DNA of 64,000 nucleotides from Bacteroidota bacterium (GCA_016195025.1 JACQAL010000015.1:42995-106994); one strand, 5' to 3'; numbered from the stretch's first letter, positions 16,688 to 26,071 are shown. Numbers and translations are program-made. Notes: generated from the letters alone by a model not told the origin.

Positions 16688-18865
16688 ATGAAAATAAAAA
16701 AAATAACAACAGCAATTTTTCTGAGTTGTATTTTTCTTTCAGATGTTTTTCTTTATGCGCAAGGCAATCAAATGAATCTTCAGAAATACTGGCATTACCG
16801 TTATCGCTTGAAAAATTATTTTATGGTGATGGGTGATGGTTCGGGAGAAAGTTTGCCGGCAACAATAAGAAATATTTATGGCATATCTTCTATGCAATGG
16901 TCAGAAACCCCGCGCTACATGGGCTGGTATCTGGGAGTGCTTGCCACCGAATATAAACTGCTTGCCGATAACGGGCAAACTTCTCCCTCTGATTTAACCA
17001 ATGAATTGACAAAACAGGAATTATATTATGCACTCAAAGCAATAGAACGGATTGATATTCTTGCAGAGGTTGCTTATAAAAAACCCTATGACCCGGTTGC
17101 TAACCTTAATGGATTTTTAATTGAAGACGATGTAAGCCCTCTTTTTGTTCAGCAGCATATTAATGAATTGAATAAACCCATAGGCGTTAATCCCATAAGC
17201 ACAACATGGCTAAACGGCAGTGGCGAGCCAGCTTATGTAGATAAAAATACTTCGCTTTCTGTTTTAGCACAAAATCCTGCGAGTCAGGATATGATAGAAG
17301 AACTATTCATTGGCTTTTCGCTTATCAGCAAATGTGTTCCAAATGTTTCCATGACTTTTCATGATAACAATGGTAATCTTATAAGCGATAATTTACATCA
17401 GAGAGCGCTTGATGAAATGGATAGAATATTAACTTATGTAGCCGCTTTTAATGATCCCCAGAAAAATACATGGACGATCTATGACCCCGATAATAATTAT
17501 ACTGGCAATGCTCAAGGGGGAGATTTGCGAGCATACTCACATGGTTTTGCCCATGCAGGTAATTTTATTTACTTGGGAAAAAATTATGAAGGAGGTGGGA
17601 GCGAAGGAGTGTTTGAGCCATTGTGGCAATCGGCACAAACTTTGGGTTGTACTGTACGGAACAATCAGAATGACCATATTGCGCTTGGCTTGGCGTCTAT
17701 TTGCGATTGCTGGAATGATTTCAACGCAAGTACTCCAAATCAAACCAAAGCAGGTATAAAGCGACAAGGAGATTATGATGCTCATTATTTTCTTGCAGAA
17801 GGGGGAGAACCATGCGATTGGGCTTCCAATCATTACGGTTTCGATTTATTTTACGGAGCATTACACCGGTTTTTGCATAACTACGATATAAGTGAAGACC
17901 CTGCTATTTCTTTATGCGATATACAAACCATTTTAGATAATGCGCCATGGGATGGTCCGTATTCTCATTTTGAAACTGTAGAAGTGCCACCAAACTCAGG
18001 AAATTTTTTCTGCGTGCAGAGTACAAAAGATATTGCTCCTAATGGATGGGGAAGTAGTTTGCGTTTTTCAGTTGCCCCTACTCCTGGAAATGAGGCACAG
18101 ATAAATGGAGATTGTGGTTTCAGGGGCAACTACAATGGTCTTGACTATATGCTATTTCATAATTTATATTATTTGCTGAATGGAATGCCCGGGCAATTGG
18201 TGCATGGAATTTATCCCCTCCCGGGAGATGATTGTGACCCGGGCTCCGGCTCGCAGCCCCTCCCCTATGTTGTAAACACAGATAAATTTGTTTTTGTTAA
18301 CGGCTTGCTTGAAAAACAACTTACTGAAACTTGCAGCGGAGGTGGCTATGCAACTTATCATGGCGATGTGCGGATTTTTGGCGGGCAAAGAGGAGTCACG
18401 GTAATGAACACATATGTTGAGTATGGTTCTCATTTCCACATAAGCATTGACCCCAATAATTGCGGAGTTAATCCTGATATTTACGTTTTTGACCCATCCG
18501 CTTATCAACGCGTTAATCAAAACCAAAATAACAATAACAACAGCACGCTTCCTCCCTATACAATGTCAGAGGAATTCAAAAAAACATCAATCATTCCGGC
18601 AGTATTAATTTCACCAAATCCCAACCATGGCTTCTTTACTGTGCAATTGCTGCAAGATGCTGCGCAAGCGCAAGGCGCAAAAGATCGTTCGGCTTCACTC
18701 ACTGCAAGCATTACCATTTACAATGACATGGTGCAGGAAATTTATAAATCGGCAATCAGCAGTAATCAATCATCAATTGATTTATCTTCCCAGCCCAAAG
18801 GAATTTATTTTGTGAAGGTGCAGAGCGCGAGCAAGATTTATACTGAAAAAGTGGTGATACAGTAA
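16688..18865 (+). CDS. Exported protein with T9SS type A sorting domain
   Basis: 725 residues. The signal peptide covers residues 1-25 (ending FLYAQ). The main body (about 30-560) is a helical and beta domain that I do not recognise, rich in aromatics and with several Cys. A low-complexity N-rich linker (NQNQNNNNNS) precedes the C-terminal T9SS sorting domain at about 640-725: SPNPNHGFFTVQL, then ITIYNDMVQEIYKS, GIYFVKVQS and the end YTEKVVIQ. It is therefore exported through the T9SS to the cell surface or medium. The 3' end is followed by two tandem repeat units that copy its last codons (18842-19058). A short insertion-like stretch (QAQGAKDRSAS) sits inside the sorting domain. Confidence 0.85.
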   Translation: MKIKKITTAIFLSCIFLSDVFLYAQGNQMNLQKYWHYRYRLKNYFMVMGDGSGESLPATIRNIYGISSMQWSETPRYMGWYLGVLATEYKLLADNGQTSPSDLTNELTKQELYYALKAIERIDILAEVAYKKPYDPVANLNGFLIEDDVSPLFVQQHINELNKPIGVNPISTTWLNGSGEPAYVDKNTSLSVLAQNPASQDMIEELFIGFSLISKCVPNVSMTFHDNNGNLISDNLHQRALDEMDRILTYVAAFNDPQKNTWTIYDPDNNYTGNAQGGDLRAYSHGFAHAGNFIYLGKNYEGGGSEGVFEPLWQSAQTLGCTVRNNQNDHIALGLASICDCWNDFNASTPNQTKAGIKRQGDYDAHYFLAEGGEPCDWASNHYGFDLFYGALHRFLHNYDISEDPAISLCDIQTILDNAPWDGPYSHFETVEVPPNSGNFFCVQSTKDIAPNGWGSSLRFSVAPTPGNEAQINGDCGFRGNYNGLDYMLFHNLYYLLNGMPGQLVHGIYPLPGDDCDPGSGSQPLPYVVNTDKFVFVNGLLEKQLTETCSGGGYATYHGDVRIFGGQRGVTVMNTYVEYGSHFHISIDPNNCGVNPDIYVFDPSAYQRVNQNQNNNNNSTLPPYTMSEEFKKTSIIPAVLISPNPNHGFFTVQLLQDAAQAQGAKDRSASLTASITIYNDMVQEIYKSAISSNQSSIDLSSQPKGIYFVKVQSASKIYTEKVVIQ

Positions 18866-19058
18866 CTCACCCTGTCCTTCTGACATCCCTCTCTTTGTAA
18901 AGAGAGGGAAAGAGGGAGAGTTTGTTTGAAGGTTTTTACGGAGAAGGTGGTAATTCAGTAACTCACCCTGTCCTTCGGACATCCCTCTCTTTTTGAAAGA
19001 GAGGGAAAGAGGGAGAGTTTGTTTGAAGGTTTTTACGGAGAAGGTGGTAATACAATAG
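18842..19058 (+). repeat. 96/97-bp tandem repeat copying a T9SS gene end plus hairpin
   Basis: The codons for T-E-K-V-V-I-Q-stop occur three times: at 18842-18865 (the real gene end), 18938-18961 and 19035-19058. Between them lie two copies of a block starting CTCACCCTGTCCTTC and containing a perfect 10-bp hairpin CCCTCTCTTT / AAAGAGAGGG (18887-18908 and 18983-19005). The copies carry silent-type differences (for example AAAGTGGTG versus AAGGTGGTA). The hairpin may act as terminator for the gene upstream. No independent gene is supported here. Confidence 0.85.
18887..18908. terminator. Hairpin after the T9SS cargo gene
   Basis: A perfect 10-bp stem with a 2-base apex, 21 bases after the stop codon. 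It is repeated at 18983-19005. The lack of a long T-run makes classical intrinsic termination uncertain. Confidence 0.5.
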
Positions 19059-19127
19059 CAAACCCGCACTCAGTAATCAGCGCCTGCTGCTTTCCCCAAC
19101 TTTCTTACCTTAGCAAAAAGTTATTGC

Positions 19128-20981
19128 ATGAAAAAATTCTTCCCGCTCTTCTTCTTCATCGCCTTCACGCAATTGTTCGCACAAAAAACAATCAGGCATG
19201 CCGATGGCTCGTACTTCAAACAATGCAGCCATTTTGAAATTACAAAACCGCTTTGGCAGTTGGCGAAAGAAAATCCGGCAGCAGAAAAAACAGGAGCGCA
19301 TGGCGAAGCGGCAGACCGCAAAAGAAAATTTGCGCGCGTGTTTTCTCCGCCTTCTGTAACAACTTCCGCAGACCCGGTGGTGCAAAAAACAGAAGGCAAT
19401 GTTTCCACCCATGGCGCCATTGAAAACTTTGACGGCACTTACAGCGCTGACGGATGGTATCCGCTTGACCCAACGGGAATGGCGGGACCCAATCATTTTG
19501 TGCAATGCGTGAATTCAAATTACCAGGTGTTCGGCAAAACAGGCGTGCCCGTTACCGCCATCATTGATTTAGCCACGCTCTTTCCGAATTCAACTGACGA
19601 TGGCGACCCGATTGTGATGTATGATAAGTTTGCCGACCGCTGGTTTATTTCCGAGTTCCAGTCGGTGCCTCCTGTTTCCGGCAACGAAGTCCAGATGCTG
19701 ATAGCAGTTTCCGCCACCAACGACCCTGCGGGAAGTTATTATCTCTACACGTTTGAACCCGATTCAGCCGATTATATTGATTACCCCAAGTTTTCCATCT
19801 GGGCGGACGGATATTACGAAACCTGCAACTGCGATTTTCAGAAAGTAACCGTGTATGACCGAACCAAAATGCTTGCGGGCGATACCACTGCCGGCTTCAT
19901 CGTGATTCCTTCGGTGAATCCCAACCCGAATGGTTTTTGGTGCCCGCAAACATTATTTGCCGATGGGCAACTTCCCCCTTACGGCTCGCCCGAATATTTA
20001 TTTTATTACACCGATGATAACTGGGGCGCTCCCTACCAAGACATGATTTATATTTATAAAGTAACCGCCAACTGGAGCACCAAAACCGGAACGCTCGCTG
20101 CGGATGATTCGCTCGCCACGCAGCCGTTCAATTCTTATTTCACCGGGGGAACCCTGCAGGATATTGCGCAGCCGGGCACCACTATTAAATTAGATGCGCT
20201 CGATGGATTTTTCGCGTACCGCATTCCGTACGTGCGGTGGAGCACTTACAATTCCGCAGTGATGAGTTACCCGGTGAATACGGGAAACAAAGTGGCGGGC
20301 ATACGCTGGTATGAATTGCGGCAGGACAGCGCCACCAATAAATGGAGCATTGCACAGCAGAGTACCTACGCGCCTGCCGATACGGTGAGCCGCTGGAATG
20401 CGGGAATAGGAATGGACATGAACGGAAACATAGGGCTGGCGTTTAATGTTGCTTCAGCGAAATCGGTTTTTCCGGGCATCCGCTACACGGGAAGAAATGC
20501 CTGCGATAGTTTGGGCACCATGACGCTTGCCGAAAGCACGCCCGTTACCGGCTCTTCTAACTGGACGGATAACCGCTGGGGCGACTACTCGCATATTTCA
20601 CTCGACCCCACCGATGGAATTACTTTCTGGCATACGAACCAATACATAGGAACAGCGCATTCGCTGAACACGCGGATTTTTTCTTTCCAGATTCCTCTTT
20701 GCAGTTCAGGAGTGCCGTCTCTTTCCTCTGCTCCTGCAGAACTGCACGCGTTTCAATCTGGAAATATGCTGTACATAAAAGCAACAGGATTAACTTCGGA
20801 AAAAAACTTTGAAGTCGGGTTGTACACGCTGGAAGGAAAACTCATCAGCCGCCAATTAGTTTCTCCCGTTGCGGGAACGCTTGAAACCGCTATGAACATT
20901 TTCGGATTCGCGCGGGGAATTTATTTAGTGAGAATCATCAGCGACAATTTTCAACGAACCGTAAAAGTGAGTGTGGAGTAG
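19128..20981 (+). CDS. Exported protein with degenerate T9SS sorting domain
   Basis: 617 residues. The signal peptide covers 1-18 (MKKFFPLFFFIAFTQLFA). The body is beta-rich, with repeated phrases typical of six-bladed propeller-like surface proteins of Bacteroidota: VMYDKFADRWFISEF, DYPKFSIWADGYYETCN, YKVTANWSTKTG, SRWNAGIGMDMNGNIGLAFN, NRWGDYSHISLDPTDG. The last ~80 residues (LYTLEGKLISRQL, GIYLVRIISDNFQRTVKVSVE) fit a T9SS type A sorting domain without the usual PNP start. The product is probably a surface or secreted protein; no catalytic motif was recognised. A TACCTTAG string at 19106-19113, one base from the promoter consensus, precedes it. Confidence 0.82.
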   Translation: MKKFFPLFFFIAFTQLFAQKTIRHADGSYFKQCSHFEITKPLWQLAKENPAAEKTGAHGEAADRKRKFARVFSPPSVTTSADPVVQKTEGNVSTHGAIENFDGTYSADGWYPLDPTGMAGPNHFVQCVNSNYQVFGKTGVPVTAIIDLATLFPNSTDDGDPIVMYDKFADRWFISEFQSVPPVSGNEVQMLIAVSATNDPAGSYYLYTFEPDSADYIDYPKFSIWADGYYETCNCDFQKVTVYDRTKMLAGDTTAGFIVIPSVNPNPNGFWCPQTLFADGQLPPYGSPEYLFYYTDDNWGAPYQDMIYIYKVTANWSTKTGTLAADDSLATQPFNSYFTGGTLQDIAQPGTTIKLDALDGFFAYRIPYVRWSTYNSAVMSYPVNTGNKVAGIRWYELRQDSATNKWSIAQQSTYAPADTVSRWNAGIGMDMNGNIGLAFNVASAKSVFPGIRYTGRNACDSLGTMTLAESTPVTGSSNWTDNRWGDYSHISLDPTDGITFWHTNQYIGTAHSLNTRIFSFQIPLCSSGVPSLSSAPAELHAFQSGNMLYIKATGLTSEKNFEVGLYTLEGKLISRQLVSPVAGTLETAMNIFGFARGIYLVRIISDNFQRTVKVSVE

Positions 20982-21001
20982 AGAAATAAGGTATAAGGTA
21001 T

Positions 21002-21379
21002 ATGGGAAATAAAGGTTTTACGTTTCACATTTTTTTTAGTTCACTTATTGCGTGTATTGCCCTTAACAGTTGCAAATGCAAAAAACAAACTCCTGCGCCT
21101 GTGGCGAGCGCACCGCAGGTTCAGCAGCAATCTCCTGTAGAAAATCCAAATTACATTCAGGCGGCAGGGAAAATTTCGCTTCAGCATAAAGCAAATTGCG
21201 GAGCAGAGATTATTGTGGTCACTAAAATGGATACGCTCACGCTCATTCCCCTGCCCGCACTCACCGGCTTTGATACGGAAGGAATGGAAGTTGCGTTCAG
21301 TTACCGGAAATTAAAAGTACATAACCCCAGGGGCTGCGCAGGAATGCCCGTGCAGATTGCGGAGATAAAGAAGAAATAA
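21002..21379 (+). CDS. Small putative lipoprotein
   Basis: 125 residues with a signal sequence ending in a lipobox, L21-N-S-C24, followed by a P/Q-rich linker and a small domain with two Cys (near NCGAEIIVV and GCAGMPVQI) and ending EIKKK. The function is not known. It follows the T9SS cargo gene by 20 bases. A short tract resembling its last 11 codons recurs after the next gene (24957-24991). Confidence 0.7.
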   Translation: MGNKGFTFHIFFSSLIACIALNSCKCKKQTPAPVASAPQVQQQSPVENPNYIQAAGKISLQHKANCGAEIIVVTKMDTLTLIPLPALTGFDTEGMEVAFSYRKLKVHNPRGCAGMPVQIAEIKKK

Positions 21380-21430
21380 TGCCAAAACACGAATGCATGC
21401 GAATGATGCAAATCAGAATATTCAGGAAGA

Positions 21431-21490
21431 ATGGAATGGTGGAAGATTGGAAGATTGGCTTTTTCCCATCCTTCCATTATTCCAACCTTC
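21431..21490. repeat. Imperfect hairpin built of GGAAGATT-type repeats
   Basis: The left arm, with GGAAGATT units (21441-21457), faces a right arm, CCCATCCTTCCATTATTCC (21465-21483), across TTTTT. The right arm 21465-21490 is the inverted counterpart of 11408-11433 (25 of 26 bases identical). It lies between the lipoprotein gene and the next promoter and may also end transcription. Confidence 0.6.
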
Positions 21491-21572
21491 TATATAACTT
21501 TTGGAAACCTAATTACCTTCGGTATACATTCCTAATTTAAGATTAGTTGTTTATGCAAAACAAAGCAACCAA

Positions 21573-21604
21573 TTGGCAGAGGATACGTCATTATATTATC
21601 TTTG
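21573..21604 (+). promoter_or_regulatory. Promoter with both -33 and -7 elements
   Basis: TTGG at 21573-21576 and TATCTTTG at 21597-21604, separated by 20 bases, the usual Bacteroidota spacing. It lies inside the longest version of the downstream frame, so translation must start after it, at 21628. Confidence 0.65.
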
Positions 21605-21627
21605 TCGGATTAAAAATAAAAGAGGAG

Positions 21628-24600
21628 ATGAAAAGGAATAATAATAGTGGAATAACTCTTTTCATCATTGCCGCGCTGCTGCATTCATTTTCTCCGGAAG
21701 TTTTTTCTCAAACCGCGCTCGGCTCTTATAACTGCACGGGCGGTACGCAAACCTATACGGTTCCCGCAGGAGTTTGCCAGATACAAATAAAGGCATGGGG
21801 AGGTGGAGGCGGTGGCGGTGGCGTTGATTCCTATGTAGGCGGAACAGGTGGCGGAGGAAGTTATGCTACGGTTACCATTAACGTTGCGCCCGGAGATGTT
21901 CTTACCATCTATGCCGGCTGCCTCGGCATTGGCGGAATTGGATGCACCACCAACCCCGGAGGCGGAGGCGGCTGGGGATACGGAAACGGAGGCAATGGCG
22001 GAGCTGCAGGTCCCGTCCCCTGCTCCGGTCCCGGAGGCGGAGGTGGCGGCTCTTCAGGTGTGCGGCTCAATGGCGTTCCCGTAATTGTTGCTGCCGGTGG
22101 CGCGGGCGGTGGCGGTGGCGGATGCAACAGCGCAGGCGGAGCCGGTGGCGCGGGCGGCATTAACGGAAGTTCTACTGCCTGTGGCGCTGGTGGCGGAACT
22201 GCATCGTCAAGCGGTTCTCCGAATGGAAATACAGGCACCAGCCATACTGCCGATGGCGGTGGAGGCGGTGGCGGTGGTGGCGGATATGTAAATGGCGGCA
22301 ATGGCGGAGGCGTTCCGCCCGTAGGTCCCAGTTGCGGCATTGGTGATTGCGGGGCTGCCGGTGGCGGTGGTGGCGATAGTTTCGGAACCATCACACTGGG
22401 CAGCGGAGCAACTCCCGGCAACAGCGCTGACCCCGATTTATGCGCGGGCTGTGCGCAGGGCGGAGGTTCGCAAGCCAACGGAACCAGCGGCTTCGTAAAA
22501 CTTTTTTCAATTCCCGCAGTGAGCGTTACGGTTGCGGGGCAAAATATTTTATGCAACGGACAATGCACCGGAACAGCCGCTGCCACTCCTTTATGCGGAA
22601 CAGTTCCTTACTCCTATTTATGGAACAACGGTCAAACAGCGCAAACTGCCACCGGGCTTTGTGCCGGAACTTATTCGGTTACTGTTACCGATGCGGTGGG
22701 CAGCACTGCCGTGAACACAGTTACCATTACACAGCCACCGCTTCTTACTGCCGCTGTTACTGCCGCTGCTGTTCTTTGCAACGGGGGAACTACTTCTGCC
22801 ACTGCCGCGCCTTCAGGCGGAACGCCTCCTTATACATACGCATGGAGCAACAGCCAGTTCACTCCAACTGCCACCGGGCTTATCGCAGGAACTTATTCAG
22901 TGCTGGTTATTGATGCCAACGGATGCACATTTACAACATCGGTTACCATAACGCAGCCCTCCGCGCTTTCAATCGCTGCAAGCACCACCACTGAGTTTTG
23001 CAACCGCTCCGATGGAACTGCTTCGGTAACTGCGGCAGGTGGAACAGGCACCTACACTTACTTGTGGAATCCAACATCCCAGATTTCTTCCACGGCAACG
23101 GGGTTAGCCGCAGGAAATTATTCCATCACCGTTACCGATGCCAACGGATGCACACACGATACAAGTATTGTTGTAAACTTTACTCCGGGTCCCACTGCCG
23201 TTGCAGGGGCAGGAGGCAGTATTTGTTTTGGAAATTCCATTGCGCTGAATGCAAGCGGAGGAGGAACGTATTCATGGACTCCTGCAGCCGCTTTAAGCAA
23301 TCCGCTTGTTTCAAATCCGGTGGCAAGCCCAACCGCAACCACCAATTACACGGTGATTGTTACCGATGCGAATAATTGCTCTGCCTCCGATAATCTTACT
23401 GTTACGGTGAATCCCAAACCGGTTCCTGCATTTCTTGCGCCCAATGTTTGCTTCAACAATTCCGCTTCCTTCACCGACCAGTCCTCCACTCCCAGCGGAA
23501 CTATTACGGGCTGGAACTGGAGTTTCGGTGACGGAAATTTTTCCACGCTGCAAAATCCTTCGCATACCTATGCCGCTTACGGAACTTTCACGGTGCAATT
23601 AGTGGCGGTGAATTCTTTCGGATGCATAGATTCAATTTCTCATATCATTACTGTCAATCCCCTGCCGAATGCAACTTTTTCTTCCACTACCGTTTGCTTC
23701 GGAAATCAAACCTGCTTCAGCGATCTTTCCACCATTCCTTCGGGAACGGTTACGGGCTGGAGCTGGAACTTTGCCGACCTGAATTCAGGACCGAACAATA
23801 TTTCTTACGCGCAGAATCCCTGCCATGTATTTACATCTGCCGGAACTTTTAACGTGCTGCTCACCGTTACTTCCGACAGCGGATGCCAGAGCAATACTTT
23901 TTTGCCCGCAGTGGTAATGGCGCTTCCGGTGGCGGGATGGTCTGCGCAGGCGGTATGTTATACTTCCCCCAGCGTATTTACAAACACTTCTTCGAGCGGC
24001 TCGCAATGGAACTGGAACTTTGGTGACGGAAATTTTTCCACGCAGCAAAGCCCCTCGCATACCTATGCCACTTACGGCACTTACACCGTTACGCAAATTG
24101 TAACTTCATCGGGAGGATGCAAGGATACCCTTGCGCAGACCATTACCGTGTACGCATTGCCGATAGTGAACTTTGCAACCGATACCGTTTGCCTGGGCGA
24201 TACCACATTGTTTACCGATTTATCTTCCATTCCCTCAGGAAGCATCACTTCGTGGAACTGGAATTTTGGAGATGGAAATTCTTCTTCGCTTCAGAATCCG
24301 GTGCATGCATATTCTTCTTCGGGAACTTTCAATGCAGCGCTTACGGTTACTTCCAACAACGGCTGCGCCAATACGCTTGCGCTTGCGGTGGTGGTGCATC
24401 CGCTTCCCAAGGCAGATTTTTCGTACGCTCCTGCGAATATCACGCTGGTGGATGAAGTTGCCTTCACGGATTTGACAACGGGCGGTGCGGTGCAGTGGTT
24501 CTGGAACTTCGGTGATTCAACAACAGATACTCTTCAGTTTCCCTCGCATGTTTACAATAATGTGGGCACTTACACCGTTACGCTTATTGCCACTTCGTAC

Positions 24601-24948
24601 TACGGCTGCAAAGACACGGTGATGCAGGAAATAGAAGTGAACCAATACGCATTTTATATTCCCAACACCTTTACTCCGAACGGAGACGGAATAAATGATT
24701 TCTTTTTCGGAGCAGGCATTGGAATAGCCGATTATGAATTTTCTATTTTCGACCGCTGGGGAAATTTAATTTTCCATTGCCACGTGAACGATTTGCCGCA
24801 AACTCCCGCCTGCCGGTGGGATGGAATTATAAGAACCGGAACTTCGGGTGAGCCCGTTCAGCAGGATGTATATGTCTGGAAAGTAAAACTCACAAGTGTT
24901 TTCAAAAGGGAATATAATTTTACAGGCACGGTTACGGTGGTGAAATAG
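21628..24948 (+). CDS. Giant surface protein: glycine-rich, SprB-like, PKD and T9SS type B domains
   Basis: 1106 residues from ATG 21628; an earlier in-frame start at 21547 is excluded by the promoter at 21597-21604. The signal peptide ends near residue 28 (VFSQ). Residues about 50-300 are glycine-rich (runs of 4-7 G). Then come three SprB-type repeats (each with CNG.. or CNR.., SYLWNNGQT-like and GTYSVTVTDA-like phrases), an Ig-like domain, and about five PKD domains (WNWSFGDGNFST, HTYATYGTYTV). The C-terminus is a gliding-motility-associated T9SS type B domain (FYIPNTFTPNGDGINDFFF, IFDRWGNLIF). It is secreted to the surface, where it probably works as an adhesin in attachment or gliding. 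Confidence 0.9.
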   Translation: MKRNNNSGITLFIIAALLHSFSPEVFSQTALGSYNCTGGTQTYTVPAGVCQIQIKAWGGGGGGGGVDSYVGGTGGGGSYATVTINVAPGDVLTIYAGCLGIGGIGCTTNPGGGGGWGYGNGGNGGAAGPVPCSGPGGGGGGSSGVRLNGVPVIVAAGGAGGGGGGCNSAGGAGGAGGINGSSTACGAGGGTASSSGSPNGNTGTSHTADGGGGGGGGGGYVNGGNGGGVPPVGPSCGIGDCGAAGGGGGDSFGTITLGSGATPGNSADPDLCAGCAQGGGSQANGTSGFVKLFSIPAVSVTVAGQNILCNGQCTGTAAATPLCGTVPYSYLWNNGQTAQTATGLCAGTYSVTVTDAVGSTAVNTVTITQPPLLTAAVTAAAVLCNGGTTSATAAPSGGTPPYTYAWSNSQFTPTATGLIAGTYSVLVIDANGCTFTTSVTITQPSALSIAASTTTEFCNRSDGTASVTAAGGTGTYTYLWNPTSQISSTATGLAAGNYSITVTDANGCTHDTSIVVNFTPGPTAVAGAGGSICFGNSIALNASGGGTYSWTPAAALSNPLVSNPVASPTATTNYTVIVTDANNCSASDNLTVTVNPKPVPAFLAPNVCFNNSASFTDQSSTPSGTITGWNWSFGDGNFSTLQNPSHTYAAYGTFTVQLVAVNSFGCIDSISHIITVNPLPNATFSSTTVCFGNQTCFSDLSTIPSGTVTGWSWNFADLNSGPNNISYAQNPCHVFTSAGTFNVLLTVTSDSGCQSNTFLPAVVMALPVAGWSAQAVCYTSPSVFTNTSSSGSQWNWNFGDGNFSTQQSPSHTYATYGTYTVTQIVTSSGGCKDTLAQTITVYALPIVNFATDTVCLGDTTLFTDLSSIPSGSITSWNWNFGDGNSSSLQNPVHAYSSSGTFNAALTVTSNNGCANTLALAVVVHPLPKADFSYAPANITLVDEVAFTDLTTGGAVQWFWNFGDSTTDTLQFPSHVYNNVGTYTVTLIATSYYGCKDTVMQEIEVNQYAFYIPNTFTPNGDGINDFFFGAGIGIADYEFSIFDRWGNLIFHCHVNDLPQTPACRWDGIIRTGTSGEPVQQDVYVWKVKLTSVFKREYNFTGTVTVVK

Positions 24949-24956
24949 ATTTACAG

Positions 24957-24991
24957 TGCCCGTGCAGATTTCAGAGATAAAGAAAAAATGA
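24957..24991 (+). pseudogene. Duplicated 3' end of the lipoprotein gene
   Basis: The bases encode V-P-V-Q-I-S-E-I-K-K-K-stop, against M-P-V-Q-I-A-E-I-K-K-K-stop at the end of the lipoprotein gene (21344-21379). No further upstream similarity is visible. The fragment lies directly after the stop of the giant surface protein, 3.5 kb from its source. Confidence 0.65.
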
Positions 24992-25016
24992 TTCCGGATT
25001 TTCCGGATTAATCATT
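24987..25016. terminator. Hairpin between convergent genes
   Basis: An imperfect stem: AATGATTCCGGA pairs with TCCGGATTAATCATT around TTT. It overlaps the last codons of the minus-strand methyltransferase gene and separates it from the plus-strand surface-protein gene. Confidence 0.45.
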
Positions 25017-25931
25017 CACCTTCTCAAAAACAATGCGGTAGTGTTCGAATATTTCCCTGTAGAAAACATGGAGGTTCGCCTGTATTTTAAATCTGCGCAT
25101 CCATCTGCGGAAAGAAGCGCTGGTGAGATACTGCGGAGCCATGGAAGCAAAGAGCAAATATTTCTGGAAGTTGAAAGCGGTGAATGCTGCCGTCCAGCGC
25201 TTAATGGTTTCGATATAATCTAATCGCCCGCTGTCAATGGTAATCACTTTAAAATATTTTGAAGCGGGTTCCGTCAATCCTTCTTTTCCATAGGGCAGCC
25301 ACGAGCCGGGAAACACTTCGCAGATAATATCCATGTACTCTTCATTGGTAAAATCTTTTTTCCATAAATCGGTTTGCCCGAATTTAATGTCTTCAAACTT
25401 CACCATGTTCGGACCAAACACCATTGCCTGGCAATAAAACCTTCCGCCTACGGGAAGTAAATCCGCCACCTGCTTAAAATAAGTATCGTAAATTTTTTTC
25501 TGCTTTCCTTCCCTGTATTCTTCCACCGAACATAAATGCTCGGGGCTTCCCATAGCGGTGATGGCTTCAAACCTTCCAAAGGTTGCGGGAGTAATTTCTT
25601 TGGAGTTCATTTCTTTTACCTTCAATCCGTTTTTTATGCACGCATCCGCCTGGCCTTTTGCGAGCACTACTCCGTATGCATCCACTCCTCTCTTTGTAAG
25701 ATAATCTACAAAATGCCCCCAGCCGCAACCCATGTCGAGCATTTTGGTTCCGGACTTAATGTTGCAATGCTTCTCTATGAATTCATATTTTCTCAGTTGC
25801 GCCTGTTCAGTGGTAAGGGAAAAATCTCCGTCAAACCGCGCGCAGCTATACGCGCCTTTTTCGCCCAAACTCAGGCGGAAAATTTTATCCATGATGGTGT
25901 AGTGCGCGTCTAATTCTTTCTGGTCTGCCAT
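25008..25931 (-). CDS. Cyclopropane-fatty-acid-synthase-like methyltransferase
   Basis: 307 residues. The SAM-binding motif MLDMGCGWGHF (about residues 64-74) and the arrangement that follows resemble the cyclopropane/mycolic acid synthase family. N-terminal DAHYTIMDKIFRLSLGEKGAYSCARF corresponds to the family's 'HYDLGNDFY...Y-S-CAYF'-type start. The expected job is methylation of lipid acyl chains or a related lipid substrate at the membrane; the exact substrate is not clear. A weak promoter-like string lies about 31 bases upstream on the minus strand. Confidence 0.78.
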   Translation of the reverse strand: MADQKELDAHYTIMDKIFRLSLGEKGAYSCARFDGDFSLTTEQAQLRKYEFIEKHCNIKSGTKMLDMGCGWGHFVDYLTKRGVDAYGVVLAKGQADACIKNGLKVKEMNSKEITPATFGRFEAITAMGSPEHLCSVEEYREGKQKKIYDTYFKQVADLLPVGGRFYCQAMVFGPNMVKFEDIKFGQTDLWKKDFTNEEYMDIICEVFPGSWLPYGKEGLTEPASKYFKVITIDSGRLDYIETIKRWTAAFTAFNFQKYLLFASMAPQYLTSASFRRWMRRFKIQANLHVFYREIFEHYRIVFEKVND

Positions 25932-26051
25932 GATTATTTTTTTTAATGATTAGGAAGGAAGCGAAAGTAAGGATAAGTTTTACAGAGGGGAAAATAATTT
26001 TCTTACCGTGAGTTCAGCACGATTTTTACGAGAAGAGCGACAGATAATACT

Positions 26052-26059
26052 TATATTTG
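26052..26059 (+). promoter_or_regulatory. Bacteroidota -7 element for the AbiEii-like pair
   Basis: TATATTTG, an exact TAnnTTTG match, 12 bases ahead of the first ATG of the pair, leaving a leader of only about five bases. Confidence 0.55.
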
Positions 26060-26071
26060 TAAAAAGATTTT

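Noticed and set aside
18782..19069. A 95-residue minus-strand frame over the tandem repeat
   Set aside because: It is a by-product of the repeated hairpin block; the opposite strand carries the true gene end.
21547..21627. An upstream start for the giant surface protein
   Set aside because: The segment precedes a good signal peptide and contains the -33/-7 promoter pair.
21909..22586. A 225-residue proline-rich minus-strand frame
   Set aside because: It is the mirror image of the glycine-rich codons (GGN read as CCN) of the giant surface gene.
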